Assembly: GCA_042691655.1 (NCBI GenBank)
Contig: CP170506.1
Span: 4,278,001 to 4,342,000, forward strand
Length of the DNA stretch: 64,000 nucleotides
Origin: UBA695 sp042691655
Lineage (GTDB): Bacteria > Verrucomicrobiota > Verrucomicrobiia > Chthoniobacterales > Chthoniobacteraceae
Reading direction: 5' to 3'
The position numbers were made by a program, and so were the translations under genes. A model generated the notes under the pieces. The model saw nothing but the letters and a program-made list of their open reading frames with translations, had not been told where the DNA came from and made no database searches. This document shows, in pieces, positions 8,276-16,369 of this stretch (position 1 is its first letter; each line of letters begins with the position of its first letter).

Positions 8276-9292
8276 ATGCAAAATTCCCAACTTCCCAAGA
8301 AATTCAAGACTGCTTTTTTCGGCAGGAATAAAGTCATCAACGAGGTATACGCTCAGGGCCGCCGCGCCCAAATCGCGGAGCTCACCGACCTCTATCCCCA
8401 CGTCGTCGACCTCGCCAATTTCCAAGAGCACGCCCCGCACCTGCGGGACCTGGAGGCGATCTTCACCACCTGGTTCATGCCCTCGTTGCAGCCGGAGCAG
8501 CTCGATCTCCTGCCCTCGCTCAAGGCGGTTTTCTACGCGGCGGGCACGGTAAAGCCGTTTGCCCTACCGTTTCTGGAGCGCGGCATCACCGTCGTCAGCG
8601 CCTGGCAGGCCAACGCCATTCCCGTCGCCGAGTTCACCTCAGCGCAGATTGTCCTGTCCATGAAAGGCTACTTCCGCAACGCGCGGGAGTACACCGGCCC
8701 CGCCTACTGGAACGCCGGGGGCTTCCAGGGTCCAGGCAACTACGGCGGAACCGTGGCGCTATTGGGAGCGGGGGCCATCGGACGCAAGGTGATTGAGTAT
8801 CTCAAGCCCTACCATCTGCGCATCGTTGCATTTGACCCTTTCCTCGGCGAAGCCCGCGCGGCGGAGCTCGGCATCGCCAAAGTCTCGCTCGAAGAGGCAT
8901 TCGAGCAGGGGTGCGTAGTGAGTAATCACCTCGCCAACATCCCCGAGACCCGCAAAATGCTCCACGGCGGCCTCTTTGCCAAAATGCGCCGCGACGCCAC
9001 CTTCATCAACACCGGGCGCGGTGCCACGGTGGACGAACCGGGGCTCATCGAAGTGCTCCGGGCCCGGCCCGACCTCACAGCCCTGCTCGACGTCACCTGG
9101 CCCGAGCCGCCCGCGGAGGATTCGCCCTTCTTCACGCTGCCCAACGTCCAAACGACCACCCACATCGCCGGTTCCGCCAATGACGAGACGGTGCGTTTGG
9201 CCGACTATTGCCTGGAGGAATTCGAGGCGTGGGCATGCGGCCGCCCGCTACGCTACGCGGTAAGCCTGGAAATGCTCAAACGGATGGCGTAA
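8276..9292 (+). CDS. D-isomer-specific 2-hydroxyacid dehydrogenase family protein
   Basis: NAD(P)-dependent oxidoreductase of the D-2-hydroxyacid dehydrogenase superfamily; the substrate is unknown. The ATG at 8276 gives 338 residues (a GTG at 8267 is also in frame). The Rossmann dinucleotide loop is VALLGAGAIGRKV, followed by the conserved INTGRGATVDE and DVTWPEPP segments and THIAGSAND with the catalytic His. It follows the GH3 gene after 13 bases and probably shares its transcript, which hints at metabolism of a sugar-derived acid or ketone, but that is inference only. Confidence 0.85.
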   Translation: MQNSQLPKKFKTAFFGRNKVINEVYAQGRRAQIAELTDLYPHVVDLANFQEHAPHLRDLEAIFTTWFMPSLQPEQLDLLPSLKAVFYAAGTVKPFALPFLERGITVVSAWQANAIPVAEFTSAQIVLSMKGYFRNAREYTGPAYWNAGGFQGPGNYGGTVALLGAGAIGRKVIEYLKPYHLRIVAFDPFLGEARAAELGIAKVSLEEAFEQGCVVSNHLANIPETRKMLHGGLFAKMRRDATFINTGRGATVDEPGLIEVLRARPDLTALLDVTWPEPPAEDSPFFTLPNVQTTTHIAGSANDETVRLADYCLEEFEAWACGRPLRYAVSLEMLKRMA

Positions 9293-9301
9293 TATAGGAT
9301 A

Positions 9302-10750
9302 TTAATACTTCTGCAAGAGCTCCAGCATTTTGCGGTCGAGCTTGTGGCCTTTGTAGGGCTCGTAGTGCACATCGGCGCGCTGGCTGTCGAGGATGCCGAA
9401 GTCCCCGTAGAGGTTCCAGAGCGCCCAGCCCCAACCGGCGTCGCGCCAGATGCTTAGATAATCATCCATCAGAGCCAGTGCGACCGGGTGCGGCGTTTTG
9501 TTGTAGACGCCAAACTCGCCCACGAACACCCCCACGCCCTGCGCTTCGAGCGCCTTCCAGGGGGCGACGGCCTGGGCTTGCAGCCAGGCGCGGTCGAAGT
9601 AAGCGGCGGCTTTGAAGGGCCGCGCGGGGTCGCCCGCGTCGAACCGGATCGGCACCGTTTGGGTTTTCCAGTCCTCCCCCAGCCCGAGCCGGTATTCGCT
9701 GCCGCCGTTGCCGGGTCGCAGCCCGATGAGGCTGGCTAGCGCCCAGCCGGTGTTGGCGTGGACCTTGAAGCTTTGCGTGCCCGCCGGGATTTCTGTTTCG
9801 AGGGTCTCCGGTTTTTGCAATTTGGCCGTCCAAGCCTTGGATAGAAGCGGCTTCCCGTCGGCTTCCAGGACGATTTCGCACGGCGGTTGGACCTTGTTGA
9901 TGTCCACCCGCAGCGTCGTGGCGACAGGGAACGGGCCCTCGACGACGAGGTCTTTCGGCGCCTCCTTGGGCGGATAGCCTTGCTTGACCACCGAGGAGGC
10001 CTTCGGCATGGGCCAGATGGGCGGAGCGCCGTCCAGGTTGCCCTGCATCCAGCTCGCGCGGTAGTGGCTGACGGACATTGGCTCATACCCGCGCGTCGAC
10101 TGGGCCACCCCCAGCGCGGCCAGCTCGGGAACCGGGTCCCGGCCCCAGCGCAGGCCGTCGGCGATGACGAGGCGCTGCGGGTCCTCGCGATGAATGGCCT
10201 CCGCGAGCTTTTGCACCACGGCCCGGTAGGTTTCGGGGGGAATGAGCCCCGGTTCGTTCATCAAATCAAAGCTCAGGCGGCGGCTGGGGATGCCTTTATA
10301 GCGCCGGGCGAAGTAGGCCCAGTGTTGGGCGCAGACCTCCTGCGCCTCCGTGTCGGTCCAGAGATTGCGCGGCTCCGGCGGCATGGCGACGGTGTAGCCC
10401 GGGGCGCGGTGGAAGTTGAGGCAGATATGGACGCCGTATTTTTCACCGTAGGCGATGGCCCGGTCGATATCGGCGAAGGCCGCCTCGTCAATCTGCTTCC
10501 AGTCCTTGTTCTTGATCCAGAGCCGGTAATCCATCGGCAGCCGGGCGAAATTGAAGCCCAGCTCGGAGATGATCTGGAAGTCCTCCTCGGCGAAAGGCCG
10601 GTTGTCCGAACCCTGGATGAATTTCTCCGTCAGGTTAAAGCCTCGCCAGCGGGGCAGATGCGAGGCGGTGGCCTCGGGCAGCGGCGCGGGAGCCGCGTGA
10701 GCGTAAACGGAGATGGCCAGCAGGGCCGCGACGAGGGGGAGACGTTTCAT
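9302..10750 (-). CDS. Secreted GH5-type glycosidase with a large insertion
   Basis: Predicted exported endo-acting glycosidase (cellulase superfamily). It has 482 residues with a clear signal peptide (KRLPLVAALLAISVYAHA). Family features are RGFNLTEKF, the acid/base Glu166 in DLMNEP, His229-Tyr230 in VSHYRASW, and the nucleophile Glu412 in FVGEFGVY, then WALWNLYGDFG. Between the late barrel strands, about residues 258-388 form an inserted stretch rich in beta-strand patterns (VATTLRVDINKV, CEIVLEADG), possibly a carbohydrate-binding sandwich. Substrate (glucan, mannan or other) cannot be fixed. It converges with the GH3 operon, with 9 bases between the ends. Confidence 0.85.
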   Translation of the reverse strand: MKRLPLVAALLAISVYAHAAPAPLPEATASHLPRWRGFNLTEKFIQGSDNRPFAEEDFQIISELGFNFARLPMDYRLWIKNKDWKQIDEAAFADIDRAIAYGEKYGVHICLNFHRAPGYTVAMPPEPRNLWTDTEAQEVCAQHWAYFARRYKGIPSRRLSFDLMNEPGLIPPETYRAVVQKLAEAIHREDPQRLVIADGLRWGRDPVPELAALGVAQSTRGYEPMSVSHYRASWMQGNLDGAPPIWPMPKASSVVKQGYPPKEAPKDLVVEGPFPVATTLRVDINKVQPPCEIVLEADGKPLLSKAWTAKLQKPETLETEIPAGTQSFKVHANTGWALASLIGLRPGNGGSEYRLGLGEDWKTQTVPIRFDAGDPARPFKAAAYFDRAWLQAQAVAPWKALEAQGVGVFVGEFGVYNKTPHPVALALMDDYLSIWRDAGWGWALWNLYGDFGILDSQRADVHYEPYKGHKLDRKMLELLQKY

Positions 10751-10762
10751 GTTTGGAAAAAA

Positions 10763-11551
10763 TCAGGAATGCAAATGCGGATGCGAGTGGGCGCTCCCCG
10801 TCCCGTGCCGGTGGCGGTGGACGTGTAGTAAGTGGGTGCTCCGCAGGAGTGCTTCGTCGGAAAGAATGGACTCCGCCGGGCCATGCGCGGCCAGCCGCCC
10901 GCAGGAAAGCACCGCGCAGGTGTCGGCGATCTCCCGGGCCACCTCCAGGCTGTGCGTGGCGATGATGACGGTGCGTTCGCCCAGGCGCTCGAAGAGAAAA
11001 TCAATCACCCGGGCCTGGCTTTGCGGATCGAGCGCGGCGGTCGGCTCGTCGAGGATCAGCACGTCTGGGTCGAGCACCAACACCGAGGCCAGCGCCACGC
11101 GCTTTTTCTCGCCGCCGGAGAGCCGGTAGGGCGGGCGATCCCGCAAGCCCTCGATGTCGAGCGCCCGCAGCGCCTCGCCGGTGCGTTCGAGCACTTGCTC
11201 CCGGCTCCAGCCCATTTGCAGCGGGCCAAAGGCCACTTCGTCGAACACCGTAGCGTTAAATAGTTGCGCGTCCGGGTTCTGGAACACCACGCCCACCCTC
11301 CGCCGGAACTCCAGGCCCTGGGCGTCATCCGCCAGCCCCGCCTCGGTCAGTTCGCGACCCTGGAAGCACACCCGGCCCGCCTGCGCGAAGGCCAGCCCCG
11401 CCAGCAGCCGCAGGAGCGTCGATTTGCCCGAGCCGTTTGCGCCCAGGAGCGCCACGCATTGGCCCGGGGCGATGGAAAAGCTCACGCCGTCGAGCGCCGG
11501 GGCGTCCGGGTAACGGAAGCCGACGCCATCGAGTTCGAAAATGGGCGTCAT
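10763..11551 (-). CDS. cbiO: ECF transporter ATPase for cobalt/nickel with a His-rich tail
   Basis: ATP-hydrolysing subunit of an energy-coupling-factor importer for Co2+ or Ni2+. Walker A is GANGSGKST, the Q-loop FQNPDAQLF, the signature LSGGEKKRVALA and Walker B VLILDEPTAALD. The ATG at 11551 overlaps the stop of cbiQ (ATGA), which indicates coupling, and gives 262 residues. The last 25 residues hold about ten His (HVHRHRHGT, then HSHPHLHS), as in metal-handling proteins, and could buffer the imported ion. It is the third gene of cbiM-cbiQ-cbiO. Cobalt and nickel cannot be separated from sequence. Confidence 0.92.
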   Translation of the reverse strand: MTPIFELDGVGFRYPDAPALDGVSFSIAPGQCVALLGANGSGKSTLLRLLAGLAFAQAGRVCFQGRELTEAGLADDAQGLEFRRRVGVVFQNPDAQLFNATVFDEVAFGPLQMGWSREQVLERTGEALRALDIEGLRDRPPYRLSGGEKKRVALASVLVLDPDVLILDEPTAALDPQSQARVIDFLFERLGERTVIIATHSLEVAREIADTCAVLSCGRLAAHGPAESILSDEALLRSTHLLHVHRHRHGTGSAHSHPHLHS

Positions 11552-12339
11552 CGCCAGCACCCCCATTCCAGGGCCGCCCCTGTGAGCGCCAGGAAGAGCG
11601 CGGCGGCGGCCCAGTCGGTGCGGGAACAGCGGAATTCGTCGAGCGTTACCGCCTCGCCCCGGAAGCCGCGCGCCCGCATGGCGTCGTAAACCTCGCTGCT
11701 GAGGTGGATGCTCTTACCCAGTAACATCGCCGCCCCCGAGGCCGCCATCTGCCGCCGGAGCTTGCCCGGAAGGTGCCCCACGTGCCGTGCGCGCCGGGCT
11801 TCAAACGCATCCCGCGCGATACCCAGCAGCACAAAAATAAACCGCGTCGCCATGGCGAAGATCACCACCGCCAGCGCCGGAACGTGAAAGTGCCGCAGTG
11901 CCTTGAGGAGCGCGGGCCAAGGCGTAGTGAGCGCGATGAGCGAGGCGAAAGTGGCCGTCGTCTCCACGCGCACCAGCAGGGTGAGGGCGCTTTGCAGGCC
12001 GGTCTGCGTCACGCCCCAGCCGAGCGCGGGCCCGGGCGTTAGGAAAAGCGCCGGGAGCGCCACCGCCCCCGTCAGCAGGCCCACACCCGCCCAAAGCCGC
12101 AGAATCGCCCGCCTCGCGCCGGGGCCCGAGACCGCCGCCAGCGCCGCGCCCAGAGCCCAGAGCCCGAGCGTCACCGGCAAATGGCGCGAACTGGCCGCCG
12201 CGAGGATCAGGCCAAGAAAACCGGCCAGCTTCACGCGCGGATCGAGCCGCCGTAGTGGCCCCGAGCCCTCCGCGCGCCCCGCCTCATCCAGGGCCTCGCC
12301 CAGATTGCGCAGCGTCTTTTCGAGAAAATCCCGGCGCAT
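11548..12339 (-). CDS. cbiQ: ECF transporter transmembrane subunit CbiQ
   Basis: Integral membrane coupling subunit of the cobalt/nickel importer. The ATG at 12339 immediately follows the cbiM stop (TAATATG) and gives 263 residues. Several transmembrane segments are visible, and the cytoplasmic coupling motifs ARRARHVGH and MRARGFRG near the C-terminal half are the conserved Ala-Arg-Gly helices that dock on CbiO. An upstream TTG at 12348 is possible but would overlap cbiM. Confidence 0.9.
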   Translation of the reverse strand: MRRDFLEKTLRNLGEALDEAGRAEGSGPLRRLDPRVKLAGFLGLILAAASSRHLPVTLGLWALGAALAAVSGPGARRAILRLWAGVGLLTGAVALPALFLTPGPALGWGVTQTGLQSALTLLVRVETTATFASLIALTTPWPALLKALRHFHVPALAVVIFAMATRFIFVLLGIARDAFEARRARHVGHLPGKLRRQMAASGAAMLLGKSIHLSSEVYDAMRARGFRGEAVTLDEFRCSRTDWAAAALFLALTGAALEWGCWR

Positions 12340-12340
12340 A

Positions 12341-13393
12341 TTAGCCAACCGGGTTCCGGCGACGCGCCCCCCGGACGAGCCGTTGCAGCCCGAGCGCGGC
12401 GGCTCCCGTGAGGGCCACCCCCGCTCCGGCGGAAAGGATGTAACCGGCGGCGGAGTTATGGAGAAAGGCGGGCGCGTAGTCCGGCAGGGGCGCTTTCCAG
12501 AGCTCGGCTAGGCGGGCCATGCCACCCGGGGCTTCCGCTGGCGGCTCGACATTGCCGGACGCGGCGGCCACGGCGGCGCGCGCCTCGGGTTTGCGGAAAT
12601 CCTCCACCGCCCATTCGCCCCAGGCCGTTCCGGTGGCGATGAGCCCCAGCGGCGCGGCGAAAACCAGCGCCAGGACGACCGCCCAGCCGATGCGCTGGGC
12701 GCGGCCACGGCTCGCCGCCGCGTGAATTTCAAAAAGCGAAGGCTCGTTCTGCTGGAGCCAGGCCACCACGCCCGCCGCGAGGATTCCCTCGGCCACCCCG
12801 GCAAAGGCCAGGTGCCCCAGCATCATCGCGGGGACGGCGATCCCGAGCGGATAGGGGCAGTAGAGCGGTGCGCCCGAGGCGTCGTGGAAAAGCAGCGGCT
12901 GAAGGCCGAACTCGACGCCCGCCAGCAGCGCCGCCGCGTTGAGGGCCACATAGCCCGCGAGCCCCGCGGCCACCACGCGCCGCCGCGAGCCGAGCGGAGC
13001 CGCCCCCGCGATGGCCCGGTAAACCGCGTCGGCCACGAACGACCCCGCGATGGCCATGTTAAAACAGTTCGCCCCGAAGGCCGTGATCCCGCCATCGCCA
13101 AAAAAGACCGCCTGGATTAGCAGCGCCACAGAAATCGCCAGCATCGAGGCCCACGGCCCCAGCACGATAGCCGCCACGGCCACGCCGACCGCATGGCCCG
13201 TCGTCCCCCCGGGCAGCGGGAGATTGAACATCATCACCACGAAAGAAAACGCCGCGCAGACCGAGATGAGCGGGGCCAGCCGGGCATTGAAGGCCGCCTT
13301 TACGCGCTTGAGCCCCGCCGCCCAGAAGGGCAGGCTCGCCGCCGTCATGACGGCGCAAGTCGAGGGGCTCAAATATCCGTCGGGTATATGCAT
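12341..13393 (-). CDS. cbiM: CbiM substrate-binding subunit fused to a CbiN/PDGLE-like domain
   Basis: Membrane-embedded metal-binding component of the importer. The mature N-terminus MHIPDGYLSP is the invariant CbiM/NikM signature, in which the amino group and His2 bind the metal. The core (about residues 1-215) also has FNLPLPGGTTGHAVG with the conserved His. After a hydrophobic segment (about 230-255) comes a periplasmic loop, and then WKAPLPDYAPAF and a last transmembrane helix, resembling the PDGLE domain that replaces CbiN in fused systems. No separate cbiN is present, so the 350-residue protein probably carries both functions. Confidence 0.9.
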   Translation of the reverse strand: MHIPDGYLSPSTCAVMTAASLPFWAAGLKRVKAAFNARLAPLISVCAAFSFVVMMFNLPLPGGTTGHAVGVAVAAIVLGPWASMLAISVALLIQAVFFGDGGITAFGANCFNMAIAGSFVADAVYRAIAGAAPLGSRRRVVAAGLAGYVALNAAALLAGVEFGLQPLLFHDASGAPLYCPYPLGIAVPAMMLGHLAFAGVAEGILAAGVVAWLQQNEPSLFEIHAAASRGRAQRIGWAVVLALVFAAPLGLIATGTAWGEWAVEDFRKPEARAAVAAASGNVEPPAEAPGGMARLAELWKAPLPDYAPAFLHNSAAGYILSAGAGVALTGAAALGLQRLVRGARRRNPVG

Positions 13394-13400
13394 GGCGGAA

Positions 13401-13561
13401 TTTTATCAGGAAGCGAGCGCCGGGGGAAAAGAAAATCGAAAGCGAGACATGATACCGGCTTTAATACCACGTCTAGTGATCCATGAGCTTTTAGCGACGA
13501 CATGCTCGGCTATTTTTAGACAGATTCAAGAACCCATGTCTTTTTCCTGAGTTCCTGATGA
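13401..13561. repeat. Intergenic region with ATCAGGAACTCAGGAAA-type repeat copies
   Basis: The region between cbiM and ilvD holds two partial copies of a motif that recurs elsewhere: TTTTATCAGGAA at 13401-13412, and the reverse complement of ATCAGGAACTCAGGAAAAA at about 13541-13560. Related copies occur at 48394-48415 and 53050-53101. I see no recognisable riboswitch or tRNA here. The region must also hold the divergent promoters of cbiM and ilvD, which I could not place with confidence. Confidence 0.55.
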
Positions 13562-13672
13562 ATTCTTTTGTCTTTTAAGTAATTATATACCCATTGCAAG
13601 CCACCGGGGGAGGCCCCAAGGGAAAAGCGTGACAATGCCCCGGAGCAAATTTAAGCTGAACCTTCCTAAACT

Positions 13673-15931
13673 ATGCGCTCCGACATCATCAAAAAAGGAC
13701 CCGAACGCGCCCCTCACCGCAGCCTGCTGCGCGCCACGGGAGCCATCGAAAACGAAGCTGATTTCGATAAGCCGTTCATCGCCATTGCCAACAGTTACAT
13801 CGACTGCATCCCCGGCCATGCCCATTTGAACGAAGTCGGCGCGCTGGTAAAGCGGCTCGTCCGCGAGGCGGGCGGCGTCCCGTTCGTCTTCAACACCATC
13901 GGCGTCGACGACGGCATCGCCATGGGTCACGCGGGTATGAAATACTCACTGCCCTCGCGCGAACTCATCGCCGATTCCGTCGAAACCATGCTGCGCGCCC
14001 ACTGCTTCGACGGCATGATCTGCATCCCCAACTGCGATAAAATCGTCCCCGGGATGATGATGGCCTCCCTGCGCGTCAATATCCCCACCGTTTTTGTCAG
14101 CGGCGGCCCCATGGCCGCGGGCGTCACCGGCCAGGCCAACGAAGACCTTCCCGCCGCCCTTCAGCCCACCACCGAGGGGGCCGACTTGATCAGCGTCACC
14201 AAGGCCGTCGGCGCGCTGCAAGTGGGCGCCATTACCCCCGCCGACCTCGCCAAGCTGGAGCAATCCGCCTGCCCCACCTGCGGCTCGTGTTCCGGCATGT
14301 TCACGGCCAACTCCATGAACTGCCTCTGCGAGGCGCTCGGCCTGGCCCTCCCCGGCAACGGCACCATCCTCGCCGTCTCCAAAGAGCGCGAGGCCCTCTA
14401 CGCCCGCGCCGCCAAGACCATCTTAAAACTCGTCGCGCTCGACCTCAAACCGCGCGACATCGCCACCCTGGAGGCCTTCGACAACGCCATCATGCTCGAC
14501 GTGGCCATGGGCGGCTCCACCAACACCGTCCTCCACACCCTGGCCATCGCGCGCGAAGCAGGCATCCCGTATGACATCGCCCGCATCGACGCCATCTCCC
14601 GGCGCATCCCGTGCCTCTGCAAGGTCGCCCCGTCCTCCAAATACCACATCCAGGACGTCATGCGCGCGGGCGGCATCCACACCATCTTGGGCGAACTCAA
14701 GCGCATGGGCGTGCTCAACCTCGGCTGCCAGACCGTCACCGGCAAAACGCTCGGCGACAACATCGACGCGTGGGACATCCGCAGCGAGAAAGTCACCCCT
14801 TGGGCCCGGGCAGCCCGCGTCTCCGGCGCGGCCTCGATCCTGATCGACCCGAAGGACAAATATGGCTACGCGGGCCGCACGCTGAGCGGCAACCTCGCCC
14901 CCAAGCCCCTCCTATTCCGCCCCGCCGATCCCCAGGCCATCACGCTCTGGCGCTTCGCCGCCGCGTTCAACACCCGCGACGCCGCCACCGCCGCCACGCT
15001 CTTTAGTGAGAACGGCAGCTTCCGGATCGACGCCGACACGGCGTGGAACGGCCGGGCCGCCATCGAAGCAGGCCTCGAGGTCCGGTTCGAGGAATACAAA
15101 GGCCTCGTCCGCGCCGAGCTGGGCGAACTGAGCGGAGAGCCCGTGCTCATCCTGTGGCGCTACGAAAAGAACGGCACCCGCACCATCATGAGCCTGATTG
15201 AGATCGGCCAATGGGACAAATGGGAGATCGTCGAGGCCCATCGAGACCCCTCCTATTCGGCCATCGGCGGCACCAAACCGAGCGGCCTCATGCCGCACGA
15301 CCCGGCCTTCCTCTTTGATGAGCGGGACTGCATCCGCACCCAGGCCACCGCCTACACTCCCGACGGCGGCCTCGCCATTCTCTACGGCCAGCTCGCCCCC
15401 GAGGGGAGCGTCGTCAAGACCGCGGGCATCAGCGACGCCTTCAAGGCCAACTGCGGCCCCGGCTTCGTCTTCGAGGGCCCGTGCGTCATTTTCGAAAGCC
15501 AGGAAGACGCCTGCGAAGGCATCCTCGCGGGCAAGCCCAAGGCCGGAGACGTCATCATCATCCGCAACGAAGGGCCGCGCGGCGGTCCCGGCATGCAGGA
15601 GATGCTCTCGCCCACCAGCTACCTCATCGGCATGGGCCTGGGCGACAAATGCGTGCTCATCACCGACGGCCGCTTCAGCGGCGGCACGGCGGGAGCCTGC
15701 ATCGGCCACGTTTCGCCCGAAGCGGCGGAAGGCGGCCCCATCGGCATCCTCAAGGAGGGCGACCGCCTGCGCATCGACTTCCCCAACCGGAAAATCGACA
15801 TCCTCGTGCCCGAGGCGGAGCTCGCCGCGCGCAAAGCCGCCTGGAAGCCCTTCAAGCGCGAAGTCTTCGGCTGGCTCGCCCGCTACCAGAAGCTCGTCAC
15901 CAACGCGAGCCAGGGCGGCATCCTGGCGTAG
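13673..15931 (+). CDS. ilvD: Dihydroxy-acid dehydratase with an inserted NTF2/SnoaL-like domain
   Basis: Catalyses dehydration of 2,3-dihydroxy-isovalerate and -methylvalerate in branched-chain amino acid synthesis. The protein has 752 residues where the family normally has about 550-570. Cys45, Cys121 (PNCDK) and Cys206 (CGSCSGMFTAN) match the [2Fe-2S] ligands, and the C-terminal half has GGLAILYGQLAPEGSVVKTAG and TDGRFSGGTAGA with the catalytic Ser. Between about residue 367 and 549 the sequence departs from the family; residues about 417-527 (ITLWRFAAAFNTRDAATAAT, then FSENGSF, NGRAAIEAG and WEIVEAHRD) look like an NTF2/SnoaL fold. The reading frame is unbroken and codon use looks uniform, so a real fusion is likelier than an assembly error. 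Confidence 0.9.
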   Translation: MRSDIIKKGPERAPHRSLLRATGAIENEADFDKPFIAIANSYIDCIPGHAHLNEVGALVKRLVREAGGVPFVFNTIGVDDGIAMGHAGMKYSLPSRELIADSVETMLRAHCFDGMICIPNCDKIVPGMMMASLRVNIPTVFVSGGPMAAGVTGQANEDLPAALQPTTEGADLISVTKAVGALQVGAITPADLAKLEQSACPTCGSCSGMFTANSMNCLCEALGLALPGNGTILAVSKEREALYARAAKTILKLVALDLKPRDIATLEAFDNAIMLDVAMGGSTNTVLHTLAIAREAGIPYDIARIDAISRRIPCLCKVAPSSKYHIQDVMRAGGIHTILGELKRMGVLNLGCQTVTGKTLGDNIDAWDIRSEKVTPWARAARVSGAASILIDPKDKYGYAGRTLSGNLAPKPLLFRPADPQAITLWRFAAAFNTRDAATAATLFSENGSFRIDADTAWNGRAAIEAGLEVRFEEYKGLVRAELGELSGEPVLILWRYEKNGTRTIMSLIEIGQWDKWEIVEAHRDPSYSAIGGTKPSGLMPHDPAFLFDERDCIRTQATAYTPDGGLAILYGQLAPEGSVVKTAGISDAFKANCGPGFVFEGPCVIFESQEDACEGILAGKPKAGDVIIIRNEGPRGGPGMQEMLSPTSYLIGMGLGDKCVLITDGRFSGGTAGACIGHVSPEAAEGGPIGILKEGDRLRIDFPNRKIDILVPEAELAARKAAWKPFKREVFGWLARYQKLVTNASQGGILA

Positions 15932-15947
15932 GTGGCGTCCGTCTCCT

Positions 15948-15975
15948 CCGCGGCTGGGTTCACCCCTAGCCGCGG
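15948..15975. terminator. Hairpin between convergent ilvD and acylphosphatase genes
   Basis: CCGCGGCT (15948-15955) pairs with AGCCGCGG (15968-15975). It lies between convergent genes and includes the acylphosphatase stop. No U-tract follows on either strand, so its terminator role is tentative. Confidence 0.4.
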
Positions 15976-16244
15976 ATGGAAAACCCGCTCACGCCCACCA
16001 GCGCGTCCGGGGCGGGCTTGGGCGACTGCACGCCCTTAATGAAGCTCGTCAGCTCGCTCTCGCCGATGGCTTCCAGGAAGCCCTCCACCTCCGAGGGTTC
16101 GCCGCCCGCGAGCAATTCCACGCGACCGTCGGGCAGGTTGCGCACCCAGCCGATCACATCGAAGCCCTTGGCCAGGTAGCGCACGGTGTAGCGAAAGCCG
16201 ACACCTTGCACCCGGCCTTCGTAGAATACATGCCTCGCGATCAT
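15966..16244 (-). CDS. acyP: Acylphosphatase
   Basis: Small cytoplasmic enzyme that hydrolyses acyl phosphates such as acetyl phosphate or carbamoyl phosphate. The ATG at 16244 gives 92 residues, the usual size. The motif YEGRVQGVGFRYTVRYLA contains the catalytic Arg of the GRVQGVGFR loop, and GWVRNLPDGRVELLAGG carries the catalytic Asn. The upstream start at 16280 adds residues with no similarity. It lies alone, convergent with ilvD. Confidence 0.93.
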   Translation of the reverse strand: MIARHVFYEGRVQGVGFRYTVRYLAKGFDVIGWVRNLPDGRVELLAGGEPSEVEGFLEAIGESELTSFIKGVQSPKPAPDALVGVSGFSIRG

Positions 16245-16290
16245 GCCGCCGATCCTGCCCGGAAACCTCGCCGGAGGCAAGCCGGACGCG

Positions 16291-16330
16291 AAAAACCCCG
16301 GCGGGCACTTCTGCTCAGCCGGGGCTTTTT
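16291..16330 (-). terminator. Intrinsic terminator of the L,D-transpeptidase gene (bidirectional)
   Basis: AAAAACCCCGGC at 16291 pairs with GCCGGGGCTTTTT ending at 16330, about 40 bases past the transpeptidase stop on the minus strand. A run of U follows the stem in both directions. Confidence 0.75.
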
Positions 16331-16369
16331 GGCAAGACTGCTAAAAATGATCGAGTAGTGAACTCGGAC

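Noticed and set aside
6101..8440. 779-codon minus-strand frame opposite the GH3 gene
   Set aside because: Antisense shadow; the GH3 gene has intact catalytic motifs on the plus strand.
13394..13672. Possible cobalamin or nickel/cobalt riboswitch upstream of cbiM
   Set aside because: I looked for a B12 box and for NiCo-type stems on the minus strand and saw none; only repeats and AT-rich stretches are present.
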